Origin: Candidatus Corynebacterium faecipullorum
GTDB lineage: Bacteria; Actinomycetota; Actinomycetes; Mycobacteriales; Mycobacteriaceae
Assembly (NCBI GenBank): GCA_019114925.1
Contig: DXEO01000073.1
Span: 1 to 6,071 of the forward strand
DNA length: 6,071 nt
Direction of reading: 5' to 3'
The notes below the pieces were generated by a model that did not search any database, was not told where the DNA came from, and saw only the letters and a program-made list of their open reading frames with translations. A program made the position numbers and the translations under genes. Below are positions 1 through 5,505 of this stretch, one piece after another. Within the stretch, counting starts at the first letter, position 1, and each line of letters opens with the position of its first letter.

Positions 1-1121
1 GCAGAAGCGATGGCCATGTGCATATCCAGGTACTGGTAGGTGCCCAGGCGGCCGCCGAAGAGAACCTGGTTCTCGCGAGCCTCAGCAGCGGCAAGCTTGC
101 GGTAAGCCTCCAGCTTGGAGCGATCCTCCGGGGTGTTGATCGGGTAGTACGGCTCATCGCCCTTCTCCGCAAAGCGCGAGTACTCCTTCATGATGACCGT
201 CTTGTCCTTGGGGTACTTATCGGCGCGCTCCGGGTGGAAATGGCGGAACTCATGGATGCGGGTGTAGTCCACGTCCGCATCGTTGTAGTTCATCACCGGG
301 GTGCCCTGGAAGTCACCAGTCTCCAGCACCTCCATATCGAAATCGAGCGTGCGCCAGCCCAGCTCGCCCTCGGCGAAGTCGAAGTAGCGGTCCAGCGGGC
401 CCGTGTAGACCACCGGTGCGTTTGGCGACGCCCCCCGCAGCTCCTCGCGCACGTCGAACCAGTCGGTGTTGAGGCGGACGTCGATAAGCTCATGCTCCGC
501 CATCTTCTCCAGCCAGGCCGCGTAGCCGTCAACGGGCAGGCCCTCGTAAGTGTCGTTGAAGTAGCGGTTGTTGAAGGTGTATCGCACCGGCAGGCGCGTG
601 ATATTGCCAGCCGGCAGCTCCTTCGGGTCGGTCTGCCACTGCTTGGCGGTGTAATCGCGAATGAAGGCCTCGTAGAGCGGGCGGCCAATCAGTGCGATAG
701 CCTTCTCCTCCAGGTTCTTCGCCTCATCCACGGCGAACTCACCGGCCTGCTCCTTGATGAGCTGGCGCGCCTCATCCGGCGAGTAGTACCGGCCGAAGAA
801 CTGGTTAATCAGGCCCAAGCCCATGGGGAACTGGTAAGCCGTTCCGTCATGCATCGCGAAGACGCGGTGCTGGTAATCAGTGAAGTCGGTGAACTGATTG
901 CAGTACTCCCACACGCGCTTATTCGAGGTGTGAAAAAGGTGCGCGCCGTACTTGTGGACCTCGATGCCGGTCTCCGGCTCGGCCTCCGAGTAGGCGTTGC
1001 CGCCCAGGTGTTCGCGGCGCTCCACGATGAGCACCTTCTTGCCCAGCTGGGAGGCTGCGCGCTCGGCCACGGTCAGGCCGAAGAATCCAGATCCAACAAC
1101 GATGAGGTCATATGCAGTCAT
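1..1121 (-). CDS. glf: UDP-galactopyranose mutase (3' end beyond window)
   Basis: Flavoenzyme that interconverts UDP-galactopyranose and UDP-galactofuranose in the cytoplasm; the latter is the galactofuranose donor for the arabinogalactan of mycolic-acid bacteria. The reverse strand reads without a stop for 373 codons. Residues 10-15 are GSGFFG, the FAD-binding GxGxxG loop after a beta strand (DLIVV). Family hallmarks follow: KYGAHLFHTS (57-66), KQW (160-162), NNRYFNDTYEGLPVDGY (184-200) and FGGRLGTYQYLDMHMAI (355-371). Arg176 and Arg288 sit where the substrate-phosphate-binding arginines are expected. The family is about 390-400 residues, so only ~25 C-terminal residues are missing. The ATG at 1121 gives the usual short N-terminus (MTAYDLIVVG); an in-frame ATG at 1127 would add Met-Pro, and neither has a strong ribosome binding site. 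It diverges from the amidase gene. In M. tuberculosis glf is followed by the galactofuranosyltransferase gene glfT2; that gene would lie outside this window. Confidence 0.97.
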   Translation of the reverse strand, partial: MTAYDLIVVGSGFFGLTVAERAASQLGKKVLIVERREHLGGNAYSEAEPETGIEVHKYGAHLFHTSNKRVWEYCNQFTDFTDYQHRVFAMHDGTAYQFPMGLGLINQFFGRYYSPDEARQLIKEQAGEFAVDEAKNLEEKAIALIGRPLYEAFIRDYTAKQWQTDPKELPAGNITRLPVRYTFNNRYFNDTYEGLPVDGYAAWLEKMAEHELIDVRLNTDWFDVREELRGASPNAPVVYTGPLDRYFDFAEGELGWRTLDFDMEVLETGDFQGTPVMNYNDADVDYTRIHEFRHFHPERADKYPKDKTVIMKEYSRFAEKGDEPYYPINTPEDRSKLEAYRKLAAAEARENQVLFGGRLGTYQYLDMHMAIAS

Positions 1122-1160
1122 GGGCATCAGCTTAAAGCAGCAACGCGCACGAAACGGCGG

Positions 1161-1192
1161 GTGACACCCAAGCGAGAAAACTCGCGTGTCAC
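1161..1192. repeat. Bulged inverted repeat upstream of glf
   Basis: GTGACAC (1161-1167) and GTGTCAC (1186-1192) are exact reverse complements. Nested inside are GCGAG (1172-1176) and CTCGC (1181-1185) around an AAAA loop. The left side carries a four-base bulge, CCAA (1168-1171), and the right side none, so the folded form has 12 base pairs. Each outer arm is also nearly a palindrome itself: GGTGACACC (1160-1168) and GTGTCACAC (1186-1194). The repeat lies about 40 bp upstream of the glf start. It could be an operator for a dimeric regulator or a hairpin in the glf leader. No T-run follows on either strand, so a terminator is unlikely. Confidence 0.55.
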
Positions 1193-1280
1193 ACCTTCTT
1201 TCACTTCAACAACTGACGTAACATCTGTCTCGCTAGTTAACTTTTTGCGCTTCTCTTAACCTTATGGCGCACACCATCCT

Positions 1281-1286
1281 AGGGAG
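1281..1286 (+). promoter_or_regulatory. Ribosome binding site of the amidase gene
   Basis: AGGGAG lies five bases upstream of the GTG at 1292. It decides the start: this GTG immediately precedes the basic His-Leu-Lys-Arg-Arg segment of an export signal. The site supports a leadered transcript for this gene. Confidence 0.75.
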
Positions 1287-1291
1287 TATCA

Positions 1292-3217
1292 GTGCACCTC
1301 AAACGTCGTCTTGTTCCCGCGAAATCGACGTGGTCAACGCCGATTATCGCCACGGTCACCTCGATCGCTGTGGTTGCTGCCGCAGCCGTGGGCGGCCAAA
1401 CCCTTATCCAAACCCAGGAAGCGGGCAGTGGCCCCATCGAAGTGAGCTCGGCCTCCGAATCCTTCGGGTCCGGCGAAACGGTTGTGGTGGATGACCCGGC
1501 CATCGCCTCCCAGGGCGAGGGCGAAGGCCCGCGCGCCGTCAAGCAATTCCACCGCGATGAGACCTTCTCCTCCTTCGCCGTCACATGGAAGGGTTCGCGC
1601 GACGTCGCAGCCTTCGTCCGCGCCAAGCAGCCGGACGGGTCCTGGTCCGAGTGGTACGACATGGACGCGATGTCCTACAACAACGATGATCCCAACGCCA
1701 CGAACGGCACCGAGCTCATCTTCGTGGGCGATACCAACGACGTGCAGGTCTCCATCAACAACGTGGATCTGGTGACGGGGTCAAACCTCGACGAAGAGTT
1801 CACCGAAACCCCCGTCGAGGACACCGCGCTTGACGACGCCTCCTTCAACGTCGGCGACATCGCCCCCGTCGCTGAGGCCGAAGAGCTTCCCGCCAATAGC
1901 GACGTCGACGGCTTGGAAGCTGTCTTCATGGACGGCAACGCCCAGGAGGGCGAGGTCATTGAGCCGACCGCCGAGACCGACGGCATGCCGCGCGTGGTCT
2001 CGCGCGCCGGTTGGGGCGCGGATGAGAGCATCCGATGCAAGGGTGCTGACTATGACAACGGCGTTAAGGCCATTGCGCTGCACCACACCGCGGGCTCCAA
2101 TAACTACACCCGCGCGCAGGCAGCCGCGCAGGTGCGCGCCGCGTACAAGTACCATGCGCAGAACCTGGGATGGTGCGATATCGGATACAACGCGCTGGTG
2201 GATAAGTACGGCACCATCTACGAGGGCCGCTACGGCGGGCTCGACAAGGCCGTACAGGGAGCTCACATTGGTGGCTTCAACCGGAATACCTGGGGTGTCT
2301 CCATGATCGGTAACTATGAGACTGCCCAGCCGACGGAGGCGTTGCTGGAGTCCGTCACCGACCTTGCTGGCTGGAAGGGCGCGATTTCTGGTGTTGATCC
2401 GACCTCTCGCGTCTCCCTGCCCTCGGAGGGCTTCGGCGGCTCGCGCTACCCGGCGGGTGCCTCTGCCCGGGTCTACGGCCTCTTCGGGCACAGCGACGTT
2501 CACTTCACTGCCTGCCCAGGCCAATACACCATTGCTCAGTGGCCGAAGATCCGCGAGGCAGCACACAAGAAGTACCTCGCCATCAAATCGGGCGCGTCGG
2601 GTTCGACATCGACGGACTGGGGCAGCGGAAATACCCCGACGCCAGACTCCTCTGGCTCCACGCCGAACGGAAACACACCGGCCGCACCGGCACAGGAAGC
2701 AACGTTCTCGCTAGGCGATACTGAAATCCCGATGAACACCATCACCGCACTAGTCGGCTTGGCTGGCACCCTCTTCACCATCCTGTACTCTCGCTCCGAC
2801 CAGCAGGTTGACATGGATAAGACGATTAATGGTCTGCCAGTGGAGCAGATCCCGGGCATCGTGACGAAGGTGGTGGCTCTGAGCAAGAACGAGGGACTGA
2901 AGCAGACGTGGACGGCAGTCCTTAATGCCTTCGGCCCAGCGCTGGGTCTGGCAGTTGGCGGCCCAGATGAGTCGGCCGGCATCATCTACCAGCTCTTCCA
3001 GAATGGCGTCGTGCTCAGTTCTGAGGACACCGGTACGCACGCGCTAGTGGGACGCATCGCCAAGGAATGGGCGTCCGGAAACAACTCAGCGACGCTCGGC
3101 TTGCCGACGTCCGACGAAGTCCCCACCGGCCTCGGCAAGGAAGTCCGCGTGCAGTTCCAGGGCGGATCCATTGTCTACAACCCGGAGACTGAGCAGATTC
3201 AGGTCTTCACAGACTAA
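1292..3217 (+). CDS. Exported PGRP-type N-acetylmuramoyl-L-alanine amidase with LGFP-like repeats
   Basis: Predicted zinc amidase that cuts the bond between MurNAc and L-Ala of peptidoglycan, outside the membrane. The 641-residue product starts at a GTG. Residues 1-17 are basic and 18-36 hydrophobic and alanine-rich, giving a signal peptide or N-terminal anchor. Residues 81-165 form a small beta-rich segment I cannot name. Residues 233-428 are an Amidase_2/PGRP domain: HHTAG (264-268), WCDIGYN (294-300), GAHIGGFN (323-330) and GHSDVHFTACPG (399-410). By analogy with T7 lysozyme, His264, His400 and Cys408 bind zinc and Tyr299 is catalytic. A Ser/Thr/Pro/Gly-rich linker (433-469) leads to a hydrophobic stretch (481-500). 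The C-terminal part has LGFP-type repeats: a clear one at 584-639 with LGLPTSDEV and FQGGSIVYNP, and a degenerate one at about 550-583. Such repeats are thought to tether corynebacterial proteins to the wall. Adjacency to glf recalls Rv3811 (Ami3) near Rv3809c in M. tuberculosis. Catalytic activity is inferred from intact ligands. Confidence 0.93.
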   Translation: MHLKRRLVPAKSTWSTPIIATVTSIAVVAAAAVGGQTLIQTQEAGSGPIEVSSASESFGSGETVVVDDPAIASQGEGEGPRAVKQFHRDETFSSFAVTWKGSRDVAAFVRAKQPDGSWSEWYDMDAMSYNNDDPNATNGTELIFVGDTNDVQVSINNVDLVTGSNLDEEFTETPVEDTALDDASFNVGDIAPVAEAEELPANSDVDGLEAVFMDGNAQEGEVIEPTAETDGMPRVVSRAGWGADESIRCKGADYDNGVKAIALHHTAGSNNYTRAQAAAQVRAAYKYHAQNLGWCDIGYNALVDKYGTIYEGRYGGLDKAVQGAHIGGFNRNTWGVSMIGNYETAQPTEALLESVTDLAGWKGAISGVDPTSRVSLPSEGFGGSRYPAGASARVYGLFGHSDVHFTACPGQYTIAQWPKIREAAHKKYLAIKSGASGSTSTDWGSGNTPTPDSSGSTPNGNTPAAPAQEATFSLGDTEIPMNTITALVGLAGTLFTILYSRSDQQVDMDKTINGLPVEQIPGIVTKVVALSKNEGLKQTWTAVLNAFGPALGLAVGGPDESAGIIYQLFQNGVVLSSEDTGTHALVGRIAKEWASGNNSATLGLPTSDEVPTGLGKEVRVQFQGGSIVYNPETEQIQVFTD

Positions 3218-3234
3218 ATAGGGATCGCCGATGT

Positions 3235-3273
3235 AGCGGGAGCCACCTAGCGGCTTCCGCTTTGGCGTTTGTT
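3235..3273 (+). terminator. Hairpin terminator of the amidase gene
   Basis: AGCGGGAGCC (3235-3244) pairs with GGCTTCCGCT (3252-3261) over ten positions with one G-U wobble, around a seven-base loop. A moderately T-rich tail follows (TTGGCGTTTGTT). It begins 18 bases after the amidase stop. The reverse strand has no T-run after the stem, so any action on the convergent HNH gene would be weak. Confidence 0.75.
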
Positions 3274-3285
3274 GTGGATTGGGGT

Positions 3286-4386
3286 TTAGGTATCCGGCGG
3301 TTCTGCGTCGAGTAAGCCCCCTGTGGTCTGCTGCTTCAATGCTGCTTGCGCTGCCTTGTACGCGGCCTGGGACGTAATCGGCTCCGCCCACGGCGGCACA
3401 TAACCCACCCCACCCCGCAACCTAAAGACATAACCCGCACCAGTCGGCTTATCCGGATCATCATCATTAACCCCATTGTGATAAGCACACAACATCGTCA
3501 AATTCGGCGGATCCGTCGCCCCACCTGCTTGCCACGGCACCAAATGATGAACCTGGCAATAGTCAGCCGGCTTATTACACCCCTCACGTGCACACGTCGG
3601 ATGCTCAGCACTGGCCATTAACCGCTGCTCAAACCCAGCCAAACGCCGCACCCGATGCAACCACACCGGCCCAATCGTGGGATGCACCAACGTCACATAC
3701 CCAACCTCAGCAAACTTATAAGACACAAACTCCCGGCCACTCATCCGCCCACCATTGGTGAGCACAAGCTCAATATCATCACCCTCACCCCGCACAATCT
3801 GGTCCAACTCATCCAAGGTGACCACCACATTGGTCGCCACCGCAGGTTTGGTGCCTCTATGCGCCTTATCAAAAAACACCCGGCCTGCCGCATCCAATAA
3901 ATCAGCCGGATTAATCGACTCCAAAGTCCCGCGCATCTCACTAATACGCAAGGCTGAATCAGTAATCGTCAACGAATGCGGACCCACCCTCCGATACGTC
4001 AACCGCACCCCAGGTTCAGGCACCCGCCGCGGCCGCAACTGCTTCAAGCGTTCCTTCGCCACCTTCGGGATACGGTCTGCTGGAGTCCCCGCCAACCTGA
4101 CACGCAGATTCCACGCGTCCAACTCTTTTTTCACGCTGGCGGTATAGGACTCAATCAAACTCAACGTCGCCACATCATGCCTTTGAGCAGCCGCAGCCGC
4201 ACGCGCCTGACGCTGCTTGCCCGTAAAACGCGTCGGCCCGAAATACGCCCCATGCAACCTCGCCAACTCCACAGCATCAGCCGCAGTAGCACCGCGCGCG
4301 CGTAAATCATCCACACTGCCCACCGCAAGCCCCACAAGATCCAACCCCGAACTGCGGTAAGAGAAATAAGTCTCCAAATCCCCCAT
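3286..4386 (-). CDS. DUF222 / HNH endonuclease domain protein (13E12 repeat family type)
   Basis: Predicted 366-residue protein with an N-terminal DUF222-like helical region and a C-terminal HNH nuclease module. The HNH module spans about 261-307: Cys265 and Cys270 with Cys300 and His303 form the structural zinc pairs, His280-His281 carries the catalytic His, and Asn295 precedes LTMLC. The metal-finger residues look intact. This is the pattern of the mycobacterial REP13E12 family and of multicopy actinobacterial relatives; cellular role and DNA target are unknown. The frame also opens at a TTG at 4422, but the ATG at 4386 (MGDLETYF) is preferred because the extra 12 residues (RGGWWCFSLC) are atypical; no ribosome binding site is obvious for either. 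Codon use stands out from the neighbours: many TTG, GTG, CGG, GGT, GAT and AAT codons where the amidase and HAD genes prefer CTG, CGC, GGC and GAC. The last ~35 codons look more like the host. It is convergent with the amidase gene. No flanking repeats or transposase were found. Confidence 0.9.
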   Translation of the reverse strand: MGDLETYFSYRSSGLDLVGLAVGSVDDLRARGATAADAVELARLHGAYFGPTRFTGKQRQARAAAAAQRHDVATLSLIESYTASVKKELDAWNLRVRLAGTPADRIPKVAKERLKQLRPRRVPEPGVRLTYRRVGPHSLTITDSALRISEMRGTLESINPADLLDAAGRVFFDKAHRGTKPAVATNVVVTLDELDQIVRGEGDDIELVLTNGGRMSGREFVSYKFAEVGYVTLVHPTIGPVWLHRVRRLAGFEQRLMASAEHPTCAREGCNKPADYCQVHHLVPWQAGGATDPPNLTMLCAYHNGVNDDDPDKPTGAGYVFRLRGGVGYVPPWAEPITSQAAYKAAQAALKQQTTGGLLDAEPPDT

Positions 4387-4509
4387 GCGACAAAGACTAA
4401 AACACCACCACCCACCCCGCAACCGGAGGCAGAAAACTCTCAGGCTAAGCTATAAACAAGGCAGGAAGCGCGGGGTTTCACGGCTACAGCGCGGCGGAAT
4501 ACAGCAGCG
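4387..4509. promoter_or_regulatory. Intergenic region between the HAD and HNH genes
   Basis: This 123-bp gap lies upstream of the HNH gene and downstream of the HAD gene, both on the minus strand. TATAGC on the minus strand (4454 down to 4449) is a possible -10 box, placing a transcript start about 55 bases before the ATG at 4386; the -35 region is poor. AGCGC recurs at 4467, 4488 and 4506 in direct orientation (the first two as AGCGCGG). I see no clear terminator for the HAD gene, so read-through into the HNH gene is possible. Confidence 0.3.
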
Positions 4510-5355
4510 CTAGAACCAACGCTCAAGGACCTTAGCCACACCTGCTTGGTGGTGCGCTAACGTCACCGTATCTGCTGCCGCCACGACATCCGGATGTGCG
4601 TTCTCCATGGCAACACCGCACCCGGCCCACTCGAGCATCTCGATATCGTTGGGCATATCTCCAAAGGCGATGATGTCTTCGCGGGCGATACCGTGGTGCT
4701 CGGCCAACCACTTAATTCCGCGCCGCTTCGTCACGTTGGGGGCCGCGACCTCGAGGACGCCCTCGGACATCGAGTAGGTCACGTGGGCAAGCTCGGGATC
4801 GATGTGTGGAGCAATGAGCTCGTAGAGCTCCGGCGCGGAGAACGCCGTATTGCGAATCAACAGCTTGACCGCCGGTCGGGACACCAACTCCCCTAGGCTA
4901 ACGAGCCCGAAGCCTTCAAAAAGCGCATTCTCCGAATAGTGTGATTCCACCACGAAGAGTTCCTCAACCGGATCCAAAACCGAGCCGCCCGTACGTTCCG
5001 CACCGAAACCTACACCGCCATGAGGTTCAAGCACCTTCGCGGCCACCTCCACGGTTTCCGCGAGGGCCTCCGGCGAGAGCTCGTGGGCGGAGAGCACGCG
5101 GTCTTCTGCCGAGTCATAAATCACCGCACCGTTTGAGGTCACGCACACCGGGCGCACGGTCAGCTGCTCCAGCACGGGCATGATCCAGCGGAAGGGGCGG
5201 CCAGTTGCCAGGGCGAACTCGCTGCCCGATGCAACCGCTCGGGCCACTGCTTCGCGGTTTCGCCTGGGCACTCGGTGGTTCCGGTCCAACAAGGTGCCAT
5301 CGATATCGCTGATGATAAGGCGCGGAGCACGGTCCGAATATACGTCACTGGCCAT
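4510..5355 (-). CDS. Cof-type HAD-superfamily phosphatase
   Basis: Predicted Mg-dependent cytoplasmic hydrolase of small phosphorylated metabolites, class IIB (Cof/Hydrolase_3) of the HAD superfamily. All four motifs are intact in the 281-residue product: DIDGTLLD (17-24) with nucleophile Asp17 and acid/base Asp19, ATGRP (50-54) with Thr51, Lys210 in NVTKRRGIKWL, and GDMPND (232-237) with the metal-binding aspartates. The C2-type cap occupies roughly residues 85-200, between motifs II and III. The length is normal for the family. The ATG at 5355 is chosen because it gives the usual short lead-in to motif I and fits the -10 box just upstream. The substrate cannot be deduced from the sequence: family members act on sugar phosphates, flavin precursors or pyridoxal phosphate. 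It follows glpK on the same strand, but a strong terminator lies between them, so it is probably transcribed separately. Confidence 0.94.
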   Translation of the reverse strand: MASDVYSDRAPRLIISDIDGTLLDRNHRVPRRNREAVARAVASGSEFALATGRPFRWIMPVLEQLTVRPVCVTSNGAVIYDSAEDRVLSAHELSPEALAETVEVAAKVLEPHGGVGFGAERTGGSVLDPVEELFVVESHYSENALFEGFGLVSLGELVSRPAVKLLIRNTAFSAPELYELIAPHIDPELAHVTYSMSEGVLEVAAPNVTKRRGIKWLAEHHGIAREDIIAFGDMPNDIEMLEWAGCGVAMENAHPDVVAAADTVTLAHHQAGVAKVLERWF

Positions 5356-5362
5356 AGACCTG

Positions 5363-5368
5363 AGTCTA
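5363..5368 (-). promoter_or_regulatory. Probable -10 box of the HAD gene (leaderless transcript)
   Basis: TAGACT on the minus strand fits the actinobacterial TANANT -10 pattern. It ends seven bases before the A of the ATG at 5355, so transcription would begin at or within a base or two of the start codon. Leaderless genes are common in corynebacteria and typically show this spacing. No good -35 is visible, though CTATTG lies 17 bases upstream. The AGG at 5361-5359 could instead be a weak ribosome binding site if transcription starts further upstream. Confidence 0.45.
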
Positions 5369-5444
5369 CGTCAGCGCGGCACTCCCAATAGCACACCCAC
5401 CACCGCGCTGTGCTCAGCCCATTCAGCCACGCGAAACGACGAAG

Positions 5445-5476
5445 GCGGCTGCCACGTGAATGCTCGTGACAGCCGC
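5445..5476 (-). terminator. Strong hairpin terminator of glpK
   Basis: GCGGCTGTCACG and CGTGGCAGCCGC (minus-strand reading) pair over 12 positions with one U-G wobble, around an eight-base loop. The tail CTTCGTCGTTTCG follows on the minus strand. It starts about 30 bases after the glpK stop. The wobble pairs on the minus-strand RNA but would be a C-A mismatch on the plus-strand RNA, which fits use by glpK. It separates glpK from the HAD gene. Confidence 0.8.
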
Positions 5477-5505
5477 GCTTGCCTACAAAGCCTGGTGCTT
5501 AGGAC

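Larger units (their letters stand above)
1122..1291. promoter_or_regulatory. Divergent intergenic region between glf and the amidase
   Basis: This 170-bp stretch must hold the promoters of both divergent genes, because they are transcribed away from each other. The centre (about 1196-1265) is AT-richer than the flanking genes. TAACAT (1219-1224) matches four of six bases of a sigma-A -10 box on the plus strand, but no convincing -35 lies at the right distance; TAACCT (1257-1262) is an alternative. I could not pick a clear -10 for glf. The half nearest glf holds the inverted repeat annotated separately. No small reading frame with a ribosome binding site is evident. Confidence 0.5.

Noticed and set aside
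1218..1241. GTAAC and GTTAAC in the divergent region as an MtrA-type direct-repeat site
   Set aside because: The two half-sites differ and their spacing is not one I can match to the known regulator site. The link rests only on MtrA controlling other wall hydrolases.
18..1259. Long plus-strand open frame (413 codons) opposite glf
   Set aside because: It lies antisense to a gene with unmistakable UDP-galactopyranose mutase motifs. Its translation is low-complexity and Leu/Val/Arg-rich, as expected for the reverse of a GC-rich gene, and it has no ribosome binding site or recognisable domain.
1781..2566. Minus-strand open frame (261 codons) inside the amidase gene
   Set aside because: It is antisense to the catalytic PGRP domain, whose zinc ligands are intact on the plus strand. 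The frame is a composition shadow with no recognisable motif.
3455..3470. ATC/CAT triplet run inside the HNH gene as a microsatellite
   Set aside because: Only a few repeats are present and they encode an ordinary Asn-Asp-Asp-Asp stretch; too short to suggest phase variation.
4387..4422. TTG at 4422 as the start of the HNH protein
   Set aside because: It would add 12 unusual residues (including WWCFSLC) and has no ribosome binding site. The ATG at 4386 gives a more normal N-terminus, although it too lacks a clear site.
3218..4509. The HNH gene as part of a classical insertion sequence
   Set aside because: No terminal inverted repeats, target duplications or transposase were found at either flank by eye.
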